Assembly (NCBI GenBank): GCA_945787655.1
Contig: CALZIJ010000011.1
Location: forward strand, 1,786-42,940
DNA length: 41,155 nucleotides
Source of the DNA: Nitrospiria bacterium
GTDB lineage: Bacteria > Nitrospirota > Nitrospiria > SBBL01 > JAADHI01
Direction of reading: 5' to 3'
The position numbers and the translations under genes were made by a program. Of the stretch, positions 18,026 to 28,075 are shown in pieces; the stretch's first letter is position 1, and every line of letters starts with the position of its first letter. The notes under the pieces are model-generated. The model worked only from the letters and a program-made list of their open reading frames with translations, ran no database searches and had not been told where the DNA came from.

Positions 18026-18433
18026 TTAGAGGTCGTCCATGGCCTCAATAAGGTGGCAGACGGAGTGGCCGTCGGGGGTGCCGTCGGGCATCTCTTTCCA
18101 TTGGGCGAGTGCTTTTTCCATTCGGATTTGAAGCTCTGCTAATTGGTCCAGTTTTCTCCGGTTTTCTGTGATGTGGCGGGCAATGAGATCCCGCACCATT
18201 GGGCAGGGCGAATCGTGGCTCTGGGCGTGATTCAGGATTTGACCAATTTCAGTGAGGGTAAATCCTAAGCCTTTTGCCCGCAGGATGAACTTGAGTCGTT
18301 TTGCGTGTTCGATTGAAAAATGCCGGTATCCGTTATTCTGGTCCCGGCGCGGGTTTAAAAGGCCGATGCGGGTATAATACCGGATGATTTCCGGTGAAAC
18401 TTTGGCGCGTTTGGAGAGTTGTGTAACGGTCAT
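18026..18433 (-). CDS. MerR-family metal-responsive regulator
   Basis: The 135-residue regulator starts at the ATG at 18433, with GAGG upstream (an open frame extends 33 codons further). It has the MerR winged helix (MTVTQLSKRAKVSPEIIRYY, GLLNPRRDQNNGYRHFS), a dimerisation helix, and Cys residues in SPCPMVRDLI and HSVCHLIEAM, the positions used by ZntR/CadR/PbrR-type metal sensors. It lacks the CueR-type paired-Cys loop, so the inducer may not be copper. It sits mid-operon, between the diheme and monoheme cytochrome genes, and would control the operon including the ATPase. Confidence 0.88.
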   Translation of the reverse strand: MTVTQLSKRAKVSPEIIRYYTRIGLLNPRRDQNNGYRHFSIEHAKRLKFILRAKGLGFTLTEIGQILNHAQSHDSPCPMVRDLIARHITENRRKLDQLAELQIRMEKALAQWKEMPDGTPDGHSVCHLIEAMDDL

Positions 18434-18461
18434 GTTTTTCCTCTGAAATTTCAGGGTGGAT

Positions 18462-19319
18462 CTAGCGTCCCTGTAGTGAAAGAATGAAATGTACCAAGTC
18501 CCAGGCGCTGTCTTCTTCTCCTCTAAACGCATCGTTATATCCCGGCATGGGCGTGCCGTCGAGTCCGGTCATAATCGTGCGATAGATGTCTTCGTGGCGG
18601 GTGCCATTGCCAAAGGTTTCCTGCCGGGTCAGGTCGACCGGGTGGATCAAGATTTTGCGTTCGTCTTTCAAATCAGTTCTCCCGCCTTTCCCGTCCGCGC
18701 CGTGACATTCGTTGCACTTCATGATGTTGTATAAAATTCCGCCCCGCCAGGCGCTTTTGGCGGAATAGGTATAGGGGCCGACGTGTTTTACGTATTTGAT
18801 GGTTGTACTGGTGGGGAGTTCTTCCCGAATAAATGCTTTGGCGATATAGGATGCTACGGCATGAATCCCGTCTTCACCCAGATTGCGAAAGGAGGGCATG
18901 TAGCCTGGAATGCCTTCACGAATGGTGCGCATGAGGTCTTTGAGCATGGGCAGCTCACCCGATTCCGTTGAGCGGAATTTAAAAACCCCCGAAGTAAAAC
19001 GATTGGGCCGCGGATGGGAATAGGGCCCGATAAAGCGGGAAGCGGGCCCGTCGCCTTCGCCATTTTTACCGTGACATAAAAAGCAGCTCATTTTGTAAAT
19101 CATTTCACCACGCATGACGGCCATGTCATCGATGGGCTTGACCACTTCTCCATTGACGGGTGTTTCCATGAGTGGTTTTTTTTCACTGGGCGACGAACCG
19201 TGCTCTTCCATTGTGGAATGATCCATTTCTTGGGTTCGCCCATCAGTGGTCATGAATATACTGGCGGTAAGGATCAAGGCCAGACTGTAATCTATTTTTT
19301 TACTTTTAAAATTCATCAT
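18462..19319 (-). CDS. Diheme cytochrome c
   Basis: The protein of about 285 residues is exported (hydrophobic segment near residues 13-25) and has two class I cytochrome c domains. Numbered from a TTG one codon upstream of the ATG used here, the hemes are at Cys80-Cys83-His84 (CFLCH) and Cys203-Cys206-His207 (CNECH), with likely axial Met142 (GIPGYMPSF) and Met259 (DGTPMPGY). A short acidic His/Met linker (MDHSTMEEHG) follows the signal. The ATG at 19319 has AAAGGA five bases upstream. It is a periplasmic electron carrier, next to the cytochrome-porin gene, and could take electrons from it. Confidence 0.88.
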   Translation of the reverse strand: MMNFKSKKIDYSLALILTASIFMTTDGRTQEMDHSTMEEHGSSPSEKKPLMETPVNGEVVKPIDDMAVMRGEMIYKMSCFLCHGKNGEGDGPASRFIGPYSHPRPNRFTSGVFKFRSTESGELPMLKDLMRTIREGIPGYMPSFRNLGEDGIHAVASYIAKAFIREELPTSTTIKYVKHVGPYTYSAKSAWRGGILYNIMKCNECHGADGKGGRTDLKDERKILIHPVDLTRQETFGNGTRHEDIYRTIMTGLDGTPMPGYNDAFRGEEDSAWDLVHFILSLQGR

Positions 19320-19369
19320 CAATTCCTTTCACATGATGGATTTTGGTTGGGTGATGTCTGTGGCGGCCG

Positions 19370-20788
19370 CTAAAAATCAAAGTCGATTCCTGCGGCGATC
19401 AAGTGGCGGTAATTTTGTAAGGGGTTTCGGCTGACACGCCCTACGTTGATGCTGTCTTTCAGAAACAGGGCAAAATTGTCACGAAAATACCTGCGAAGCT
19501 GGAGGGTAATGACCCTCCCATCGGCCTTTTCATGACGGTATCCGCCAGCGTCCATGTGGTCATAACGAAGTGATATCAAATCGTAATCCGTCAGGAGAAA
19601 ATCGCCCTCAATGGTCAACCCCATTGCCGAATCATCAAATTGGGCCGCATCCGATGCGGATAGCCCGCTGAGGGTGTCCCAGATGATCGCGCCGTAAATA
19701 TCGAGCAATTTATACTTGATATTGCCTGCGAAGCCGTATCGAAACCAGTCAACCAATTGTGTCCCGACTCGGGCCGTATCGTTTCCCCAATTGACGAGGC
19801 CGGATACGCTGCCAGAAAAATAATGGGTTCCGCCAAAATTGATCCGCGCCATGAGATAAGGGTCTTTTTTTTCATTGACGTCGGAGCCGTTGGTTAAAAT
19901 GCCTTGCATCAGTCCTGCTTGTAGCATCAAGCCTCCGATCATGGCGTGGGAGTCAATTCCATAACTGCCGGTGGTGTTGTAAAGCACGGCTTTTGTGACT
20001 TCGATGGCTTTGCCTTCACCGGTCTGCACACCAAAAAATTTGGCGGAAAAGGCGTAGGGGCTGAGCGTAAATCGTTGCATTTGACCGGATTCCCGATTGA
20101 CCTGACCGGGGCTGTCCAGGATGAGTTGTCGATTGCTCGAATAGGAAAAATTGGTGGAAGGATCAATTTTTCCAACCATGATCATTGGGCCCATGACCAT
20201 GGGGCCTTTCATTTTTTTATGAGAAAATTCGGAGTCCGATGGGCGGAGATTAAACATGAGAAAAAATTCCTTTCCCAGCCCAAATTCTGATGTTTCTTCA
20301 AAATGACCATGATTGTGACCATCGGAAGCCAGCCCCGAAATCCTCCGGCTTTCGTGACTGAGGTTAAAAAAATAACTGATGTTGTTCGTAAAACTTCCGG
20401 CAAAATACAGCTCGATTTCCCTGGGAAAGGCGATATTGCTTTCAGGGGGTTTTCCACCAGACACGCTCTCGGCAATATTCCCGGTTGTTCTCATGGCAAA
20501 GATGTTCATTAATTCTGTTTCAGAGTGAATCCGGCCGATCTGCCTTTTCTTCCTCAATTCACCTTCTTGTGTTTGCGGGATTTGGTAGCCGGCCATATGA
20601 AAGGCTTCACCGAAAGCGTTCAGCCGGGGCGGTTTTGTATGGCAAGAAGTGCAGGACATATCATATTTCCGTGCAAAGGCCGGAATGGCTTCCACCGAGG
20701 CGGGTTGAAATACCGGGATGATAAAGCCCGTCATTATGAAAAAAATAAGGTGAATGGTGAGGGTGTTGACCTTTAGACCATTTTGCAT
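19370..20788 (-). CDS. Outer-membrane cytochrome-porin fusion (Cyc2-like layout)
   Basis: This 472-residue protein has a signal peptide (residues 5-34, EA-IPAF) and then a single heme site at Cys46-Cys49-His50 in AFARKYDMSCTSCHTKPPRL, followed by LNAFGEAFHMAGY. About 400 residues of beta-barrel sequence follow, ending in IDFDF. This order, one N-terminal heme in front of a porin-size barrel, is that of Cyc2, the iron-oxidising fused cytochrome-porin, and the heme context (AxPxFAR...CxxCH...FGxxF) is similar. Related families of unknown role share that N-terminus, so the function is a hypothesis: moving electrons from an extracellular donor to periplasmic cytochromes. The diheme cytochrome gene follows directly. 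Confidence 0.7.
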   Translation of the reverse strand: MQNGLKVNTLTIHLIFFIMTGFIIPVFQPASVEAIPAFARKYDMSCTSCHTKPPRLNAFGEAFHMAGYQIPQTQEGELRKKRQIGRIHSETELMNIFAMRTTGNIAESVSGGKPPESNIAFPREIELYFAGSFTNNISYFFNLSHESRRISGLASDGHNHGHFEETSEFGLGKEFFLMFNLRPSDSEFSHKKMKGPMVMGPMIMVGKIDPSTNFSYSSNRQLILDSPGQVNRESGQMQRFTLSPYAFSAKFFGVQTGEGKAIEVTKAVLYNTTGSYGIDSHAMIGGLMLQAGLMQGILTNGSDVNEKKDPYLMARINFGGTHYFSGSVSGLVNWGNDTARVGTQLVDWFRYGFAGNIKYKLLDIYGAIIWDTLSGLSASDAAQFDDSAMGLTIEGDFLLTDYDLISLRYDHMDAGGYRHEKADGRVITLQLRRYFRDNFALFLKDSINVGRVSRNPLQNYRHLIAAGIDFDF

Positions 20789-20862
20789 TTTAAGCTCCTT
20801 CAGGAATAAATCAAGACCGATTGATTTAGAACAAAGCGCGGGAACGCTTTAAAACTGAAGGA

Positions 20863-21219
20863 TCAAATTATCAGGACGGCATGAAGCTGATATAGCTGCG
20901 GCGGATTCTCGCGGCGCCGTTCTTTCCTGGAAAAAAGTGCGGTCGGTGCCGGAATCCGGAATGGATGGAATAATAATAGAAGCGGGATGAGCGTCAGGCT
21001 CATTGAGGAAAAAGTTCCCCCGGTGGTATCGGGGGAGGACACATTTTTAGAGATCAGCGTGCTGCAGGTATTGAGTGTGCAGGGGGTAACGGTGTTGTGG
21101 CTGTTTTCTTCATGCGCGTTAGCATGTTGGATATTGCCCACGCTGCACAAAGAAAAGGCCGTTACGAAAATAACAAGCCAGAAAAGAATCGATTGTAATG
21201 TGGATTGTGAAATCTTCAT
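20863..21219 (-). CDS. Small envelope protein of unknown function
   Basis: I do not recognise this 118-residue protein. It has a hydrophobic N-terminal helix (residues 10-33) that could be a signal peptide, then HANAHEENSHN and a CTLNTCSTLIS stretch with two cysteines. A second hydrophobic segment (residues 72-86) and a basic end with FSRKERRREN follow. The layout is that of small Cys/His-bearing membrane proteins often found beside metal-resistance genes, but no family can be named. It is the first gene of the metal/redox operon, with an AAAGG ribosome site. I found no convincing promoter in the bases upstream. Confidence 0.55.
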   Translation of the reverse strand: MKISQSTLQSILFWLVIFVTAFSLCSVGNIQHANAHEENSHNTVTPCTLNTCSTLISKNVSSPDTTGGTFSSMSLTLIPLLLLFHPFRIPAPTALFSRKERRRENPPQLYQLHAVLII

Positions 21220-21397
21220 GTTTACCTTTTTAGTTTAATCGGCAGGCTCTGTCAAGAGGGGAGCACACTCCTGGGTTTTTCTCCAAGGTTTTAAAGATAA
21301 TGAAAAAGGGCCTGTTATTGGTTTGTGTCCGCAGCATCTCACCGGGGCCGGACAATTTAAGAGGCTTCAGACGAGTTGTTGTTCTTTACTTATTTAA

Positions 21398-21635
21398 GTG
21401 ATTGGAGAGGTCAGCGGTGCCGTGTGTGCGGGAGAGGATTTTGTCCCTTCATCCGAAGGAACCATGGTTTACCTGAATGGCGGCGAAGGTCTCAGCGGCC
21501 CGCTATCGCGGGTCGAAGGCGCGGGCGGAAAGGTGTTCATCCCAAAAACCAAGGTTTCGGACGATGTCGGGTAAATTGCCGTGTTTCATGATACCGAAGG
21601 CAACAAGGTGGTATTTTATCACCACACTAAAAAAA
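21398..21635 (+). pseudogene. Remnant of a VOC/glyoxalase-family gene
   Basis: Read from 21398, the frame gives GAVCAGEDFVPSSEGTMVYL, then NGGEGLSGPLSRVEGAGGKV and FIPKTKVSDDVG. A TAA stop (21572-21574) comes where relatives have Gly-Tyr, after which IAVFHDTEGNKV continues in the same frame. This is the C-terminal half of a small VOC-superfamily domain (PhnB/glyoxalase-like). The N-terminal half is missing: an in-frame stop precedes the fragment and no upstream match is seen. One nonsense change plus loss of the start makes it non-functional. The rest of the 480-base gap (21220-21397) holds nothing else I can support. Confidence 0.7.
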
Positions 21636-21672
21636 TCAGGCTAAATCCTCATTTTCGGGGGATTCAGCCTGA
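21629..21672 (-). terminator. Rho-independent terminator of the MBL-rhodanese gene
   Basis: A stem of 13 positions with one mismatch (21636-21648 with 21660-21672; TCAGGCT arm pairing AGCCTGA) is followed on the minus strand by a seven-U run (A-run at 21629-21635). It lies 29 bases past the stop codon and overlaps the end of the VOC remnant. Confidence 0.85.
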
Positions 21673-21700
21673 ATAAAAGCATTTCAATCCAATGATCCTT

Positions 21701-23083
21701 TTATGCACGGTGTTGCTGATATTCCAACCAGGAATCATATCCCCCCTTTAAATTGTGGATTTTTTTCAGTCCGGATTTTTGGAGCAGACTGGCTGCAATC
21801 ATCGAGCGGTATCCACCCTGGCAATGCACAATCAGCGTGCCGTTGGCGGGAATCTCGTTTAACCGGGACGGTAAGCTGTTGAGCGGAATATTGAGGCTGC
21901 TTTGAATGTGCCCGCTTTCCCATTCGCTCTCGGTACGAATATCAATGACGGTATGGGGAGATTCAAGCCGATTTAATTCGTTCGCCTTCATTTGTTGGGT
22001 TTTACACAATAAATCCGGACGGTCTTTGATGCTGTCCATACCGCCCTGAAGGTAACCGGCGACGTTATGAAACCCAATCCGGCCAAGCCGAATCAGGGCT
22101 TCTTTTATGCGTGTGGGTTCTGCAATAAGGACGAGTTTATCTTCGGGTTTTAATATGGTGCCGACCCAGGTTTCGAGGCGGCCGTCAATGCCGATATTAA
22201 GGGCGCCGCAGAGATGGGATGTGGCAAAATCGTCGGCGGACCGAAGATCCAGGACCAAAGCGCCCGATTTTTGATGGGAAAGAACAGTCTCCCATTCCAG
22301 GCGTTTTAATGATTGGCGTATGGCGGTTTCAAGGCTTTGCCGTTCTTTTCGGTTGAGTGCTGCATTGTAAGAAAAATAGGCCGGGGCAGCGGGAAGGCCT
22401 TCCTGTACAAATTGGATAAATCGGGTTTTATCCATATCTTGGAGGGCTTTGTTTTCCTGCCGTTCCGTATCAACCGTCGAGAAGGGTTTGGAGCTTAAGG
22501 ATTTACCGCACATGGACCCGGCTCCGTGCGCGGGGTAAACGCGGGTGTTGGCGGGCAGGGTGAGTAATTTAGTGTGGAGCGAATCATAAAGCATGCCTCC
22601 CAGGTCACCTGCATCGAGACCCGCGGAGGCCATTAAATCGGGACGCCCCACATCACCGATAAAGAGTGTATCCCCGGTGAGTACGGCATAAGGATTTTTA
22701 AAGTTGGTCTCATCATCAAATACCAGTATGGAGATGCCTTCCGGCGTATGTCCCGGCGTTTCCAGTGTTTTGAGCCGAACCCTGCCCAGGTTGATTTCAT
22801 CCCCTTCATGCAAGGTTATGAAATCAAAGTCGGCTTTCGCTTTGGCGCCAAGATAAATTTTTGCTCCGACCGCATCACGCAACTCGATGTGTCCGGCAAC
22901 AAAGTCTGCATGATTGTGAGTGAGGACCACATACTTGATACTGAAGCTGTGTTTCCTTGCTTCAGTAAGGTAGATCTCGATATCGCGGCGGGGATCAATG
23001 ATGGCGGCATGTTTTGTTTCGTCATCAGCAACCATGTAGGAGGCCTGGGATAAGCTTTCAAGGTAATAGCGTTGGAAAAACAT
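21701..23083 (-). CDS. MBL-fold persulfide dioxygenase-like protein with two rhodanese domains
   Basis: The 460-residue cytosolic protein has a metallo-beta-lactamase domain (residues 1-240) of the ETHE1/CstB-like group. It shows THNHADFVAGH, in which the last metal-site His is Phe, ETPGHTPEG, and TGDTLFIGDVGRPDL. Two rhodanese domains follow. The first (about 255-355) has no Cys at the expected loop and looks inactive. The second (about 360-455) has VHCQGGYRS with the catalytic Cys. Such proteins oxidise or relay persulfide sulfur. It is a single-gene unit bounded by terminators on both sides, with a GGGAGG ribosome site. The exact substrate is not readable. Confidence 0.87.
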   Translation of the reverse strand: MFFQRYYLESLSQASYMVADDETKHAAIIDPRRDIEIYLTEARKHSFSIKYVVLTHNHADFVAGHIELRDAVGAKIYLGAKAKADFDFITLHEGDEINLGRVRLKTLETPGHTPEGISILVFDDETNFKNPYAVLTGDTLFIGDVGRPDLMASAGLDAGDLGGMLYDSLHTKLLTLPANTRVYPAHGAGSMCGKSLSSKPFSTVDTERQENKALQDMDKTRFIQFVQEGLPAAPAYFSYNAALNRKERQSLETAIRQSLKRLEWETVLSHQKSGALVLDLRSADDFATSHLCGALNIGIDGRLETWVGTILKPEDKLVLIAEPTRIKEALIRLGRIGFHNVAGYLQGGMDSIKDRPDLLCKTQQMKANELNRLESPHTVIDIRTESEWESGHIQSSLNIPLNSLPSRLNEIPANGTLIVHCQGGYRSMIAASLLQKSGLKKIHNLKGGYDSWLEYQQHRA

Positions 23084-23123
23084 TGTGCCTCCCTAATCTA
23101 TAAGGAGATACCAGAAAGGAGAT

Positions 23124-23153
23124 AAAAAAGGCAAGTTTCGAGTGCCTCTTGCC
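23124..23153 (-). terminator. Rho-independent terminator after tsaD
   Basis: On the minus strand GGCAAG pairs with CTTGCC (23148-23153 and 23130-23135) around a 12-base loop, followed by six U (A-run 23124-23129). It lies 12 bases past the tsaD stop codon and separates it from the MBL-rhodanese gene. Confidence 0.75.
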
Positions 23154-23165
23154 AGTGATTGACCG

Positions 23166-24176
23166 TTAATTGAGGGTGAGCTGCGGTTTTGGATTCAGGT
23201 TTAAGGATGCAAATCGGCCCCGTTCAAATTCCAGAAAACCGGCCATGGCGATCATGGCCCCGTTGTCGGTGCAATAGCGGGGAGACGGGATGTGAACCGA
23301 TATCCCGTGTTGTGCGGCCGCTGTTTCGATTCGGGTTCTCAGCAGACTGTTTGAGGCGACGCCGCCGCAAATAATAATACTGTTTACATGTTCTTTTTGT
23401 GCGGCCTGAAAGGTTTTTTCGACAAGACTGCCGATGATTGCTTCCTGAAAGCCCGCGGCGATGTCTTTTTGAAAAGCAGTTGTTTCTTTGATGGATTGTG
23501 GTATTTTCATCAGACATTGTCTTAAGGCCGTTTTCAGGCCGCTGAAACTAAAATCGGTATGTTCTGAAGAACGGTAAGGCCGGGTAAAAGGAAACTTCTC
23601 TGGGTCGCCTTTTCGGGCCAGACGGTCAATCACTGGCCCGCCCGGATACCCCAGTCCCAGCATACGGGCCCCTTTATCAAAGGCTTCGCCTGCGGCGTCA
23701 TCCACGGTTTTCCCGACCAGACGATAACGACCCTGCTCCGGCATCATATAGAGGTTGGTGTGGCCGCCAGACACCACGAGTGCAAGGGCGGGAAAAGCAA
23801 TTTTCCGGTGTTCAATGAAGGCGGCCTGGATGTGCCCTGCCAGATGATGTACCGCAATAAGCGGTTTCCCCAGCGCATAAGCCAGAGATTTGGCATAGGA
23901 GACGCCCACGAGCAAGGCACCGATAAGTCCCGGCCCGGCAGTAACGGCAACGGCATCCACCTTGCTGAGTCCGATTCCGGCTTTGGCAAGGGCTTCATTC
24001 ATGAGCGGCCCGATCGATTCGATGTGCCGCCGGCAGGCGAGTTCCGGCACAACTCCGCCGTATGTTTGGTGCAGGTCAATTTGGGAAGAAAGCAGGTCCG
24101 CTAAGATATATTCATTGTCTTTTACGAGGGAGACGGCGGTTTCATCACAGGATGTTTCAAGGGCAAGGATAATCAA
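23166..24176 (-). CDS. tsaD: tRNA N6-threonylcarbamoyladenosine transferase TsaD
   Basis: This 336-residue universal enzyme transfers the threonylcarbamoyl group to A37 of ANN-decoding tRNAs, working with TsaB/TsaE/TsaC. It shows LALETSCDETAVS at the start, GLIGALLVG, metal-binding His111 and His115 in VHHLAGHIQAAF, VSGGHTNLY, GEAFDKGARMLGLGYPGGP and CGGVASNSLLR, and the expected family length. The start codon is TTG (24176) with no good ribosome site visible. It follows yajQ by 26 bases and is probably co-transcribed with it. Confidence 0.97.
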   Translation of the reverse strand: MIILALETSCDETAVSLVKDNEYILADLLSSQIDLHQTYGGVVPELACRRHIESIGPLMNEALAKAGIGLSKVDAVAVTAGPGLIGALLVGVSYAKSLAYALGKPLIAVHHLAGHIQAAFIEHRKIAFPALALVVSGGHTNLYMMPEQGRYRLVGKTVDDAAGEAFDKGARMLGLGYPGGPVIDRLARKGDPEKFPFTRPYRSSEHTDFSFSGLKTALRQCLMKIPQSIKETTAFQKDIAAGFQEAIIGSLVEKTFQAAQKEHVNSIIICGGVASNSLLRTRIETAAAQHGISVHIPSPRYCTDNGAMIAMAGFLEFERGRFASLNLNPKPQLTLN

Positions 24177-24202
24177 TGAGAGACCGGGGAATAGGACACC
24201 GC

Positions 24203-24697
24203 TTATCGATAATTCACAAATTGAAGGTCAATGTCAAAATCTTTTGATTTAAGCAGCTGGATGACCTCTTGGAGTGTATCGCGGCTTTTACCCGTGATGC
24301 GAAGTTGGTCAGCCTGAATCTGGGCCTGTACTTTCAGTTTGCTATCCCGGATTTCCTTGCTGATTTTCTTGGCTTTTTCAGAGTCGATACCCTGTTGAAG
24401 GGTGATTTTTTGTCTTGCCGTGCCGCCTAAAGCCTGTTCTACTTTTTGATAAACGAGTGATTTGAGAGAAATACCCCGCTTGATCAGTTTGGACTGTAAA
24501 ATATCCAACACGGCTTTCATTTTATATTCATCGGCTGAACTGATGATAATTTCCTGGTCCTCTTGAAACTTTATGCTGCTGTTGGTGCCTTTTAAATCGT
24601 AACGCTGCGATAATTCTTTTGACGCGGTTTCAATGGCGTTTTTAACTTCCTGGATTTCGACCTTTGAAACGACATCAAACGAACAGGATGAAGCCAT
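24203..24697 (-). CDS. yajQ: YajQ family nucleotide/c-di-GMP-binding protein
   Basis: The 164-residue cytosolic protein fits YajQ/DUF520 over its full length. It shows [11 protein letters not shown] at the N-terminus, [12 protein letters not shown], the [12 protein letters not shown] block, and IKSKDFDI-like [18 protein letters not shown] at the end. Family members bind RNA or cyclic di-GMP and can act as co-regulators. The start follows an AAGGAG site and it is transcribed divergently from the rhomboid gene. The role here cannot be specified further. Confidence 0.95.
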   Translation of the reverse strand: MASSCSFDVVSKVEIQEVKNAIETASKELSQRYDLKGTNSSIKFQEDQEIIISSADEYKMKAVLDILQSKLIKRGISLKSLVYQKVEQALGGTARQKITLQQGIDSEKAKKISKEIRDSKLKVQAQIQADQLRITGKSRDTLQEVIQLLKSKDFDIDLQFVNYR

Positions 24698-24843
24698 AGG
24701 AAACTCCTTTCCTTATCAATGTTTTAGGCCGGAGTTTATTCCGGTTTTGATTGAGATCTGTGTATAGTGTCCTATATTCATCTTTTGGTTTCAAGACTTT
24801 CTTTGAAATTGCCGTATTGTAGGTTTTAAGCCGCCTATAGTGG

Positions 24844-24873
24844 TTGAGTTGATTGTTGCAGCGTGCCTATAAT
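24844..24873 (+). promoter_or_regulatory. Sigma70-like promoter of the rhomboid gene
   Basis: TTGAGT (24844-24849), an 18-base spacer and a perfect TATAAT (24868-24873) lie 29 bases before the rhomboid start codon, in the 205-base gap divergent from yajQ. Confidence 0.7.
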
Positions 24874-24902
24874 GACCCCTTTTTAATGATCAAGGCGGAT
24901 GT

Positions 24903-25583
24903 ATGATTCCTCTCAAGGCGGATTTACCCACACGTTCTGTGCCTTTCATTACAGTGGCCCTTATTTTAAGCAATGTCGTGATGTATCTGTTTTCAAAAGC
25001 AATCGGACCCAATGTGAATGCGATGTTTTTCAAGTATGGTGCGATCCCGCATCAACTCATTCACGATTTTGGCATGAACGGCCTGCCTGCGCCGGTGATT
25101 AAAAGCCTGTTTAGCTCGATGTTTCTCCACGTCGGTTTTTTACATGTTGGGGGAAATATGCTTTATCTCTGGATTTTTGGAAACAATGTCGAGGATGAAT
25201 TGGGCCATTCAAAATTTCTGATATTTTACTTGCTCTGCGGTGTGATCGCGGCGTATTCACATGCTTTTATCGAATCGGAATCCAAGGTGCCCATGGTGGG
25301 GGCGAGCGGTGCGGTTTCCGGTATTTTGGGTGCATACTTTCTGCTTTTTCCACGTGCTAAAATTTTAACCCTGATTCCGATCGGTTTTTTTATCACAACC
25401 ATTCGTATCCCTGCACTTGCAGTGATTGGTGTGTGGGTGCTTGGCCAATTGATGTATGCCGTGACGTCCGTAAAAGGCCAGGGAGGGATTGCCTGGTTTG
25501 CCCATATCGGCGGTTTTATTGCAGGCTTACTCTTACTTCGCTTTTTTAGAAAAAAGCGCCCCCGTTGGCGAAAAAGTTTTTGA
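24903..25583 (+). CDS. Rhomboid-family intramembrane serine protease
   Basis: This 226-residue protein has six or seven hydrophobic helices. The catalytic pair is Ser135 in VGASGAVSGILGAY and His201 in WFAHIGGFIAGLL, and HVGGNMLYLWIFGNNVED supplies the conserved Asn85 of the oxyanion region. It should cleave transmembrane segments within the inner membrane. The ATG at 24903 follows CAAGGCGG; another ATG four bases earlier is in a different frame. The C-terminus is basic (RKKRPRWRKSF). No neighbouring substrate is evident. Confidence 0.93.
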   Translation: MIPLKADLPTRSVPFITVALILSNVVMYLFSKAIGPNVNAMFFKYGAIPHQLIHDFGMNGLPAPVIKSLFSSMFLHVGFLHVGGNMLYLWIFGNNVEDELGHSKFLIFYLLCGVIAAYSHAFIESESKVPMVGASGAVSGILGAYFLLFPRAKILTLIPIGFFITTIRIPALAVIGVWVLGQLMYAVTSVKGQGGIAWFAHIGGFIAGLLLLRFFRKKRPRWRKSF

Positions 25584-25592
25584 TGTCATTGG

Positions 25593-25628
25593 AACACCCC
25601 AGTTGGATTCGGGGTGTTTTAGTTTTTT
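25593..25628 (+). terminator. Rho-independent terminator of the rhomboid gene
   Basis: AACACCCC (25593-25600) pairs with GGGGTGTT (25611-25618) around a 10-base loop, followed by TTAGTTTTTT. It begins 9 bases past the stop codon. Confidence 0.9.
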
Positions 25629-25631
25629 AGT

Positions 25632-25677
25632 AAAAAAAAAAGCCCGAAACCCAATAAGGTTCCGGGCTTTTTTTTTT
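25632..25677. terminator. Bidirectional terminator between rhomboid and icd genes
   Basis: GCCCGAAACC (25642-25651) and GGTTCCGGGC (25658-25667) form a 10-position stem with one mismatch, flanked by ten A on one side and ten T on the other. It works in both directions: mainly for the isocitrate dehydrogenase gene on the minus strand, and as a backup for the rhomboid gene. Confidence 0.93.
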
Positions 25678-25688
25678 ACGTTGTTCGG

Positions 25689-27929
<2,241 letters not shown>

Positions 27930-27979
27930 CTACGTTAATTTTAAAAAATTAAATTTCTAACGGGTTTAGTGAAAAATTT

Positions 27980-28050
27980 CTAGCACTTGCAAGTCGCTAG
28001 TAGGATATCTACTAAAGTATTGCTGGCATCCTTGTCAACTTTCTTGTCAA
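27980..28050 (-). promoter_or_regulatory. Dyad-rich promoter region of icd
   Basis: Two adjacent inverted repeats lie upstream of icd: CTAGC-ACTTGCAAGT-C-GCTAG (27980-28000), whose core is a perfect 10-base palindrome, and TAGTAG-GATATC-TACTA (27998-28014). Two TTGACA boxes on the minus strand (28033-28038 and 28045-28050) sit 12 bases apart upstream of them, with only weak -10 matches falling inside the second dyad. The layout suggests a factor that binds over the promoter. I cannot name it. Confidence 0.45.
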
Positions 28051-28075
28051 ATTTTTAGGCTCTGTTCTCCGCATT

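Noticed and set aside
20833-20850. AAAGCG/CGCTTT hairpin between two genes of the metal/redox operon
   Set aside because: Only six pairs and no U-run; too weak to call a terminator.
21227-21255. TTGACA-N17-TAAAAA on the minus strand before the small envelope gene
   Set aside because: The -10 would overlap the ribosome site and start transcription almost at the ATG, and the spacing is not the 19-20 bases expected of a MerR-controlled promoter.
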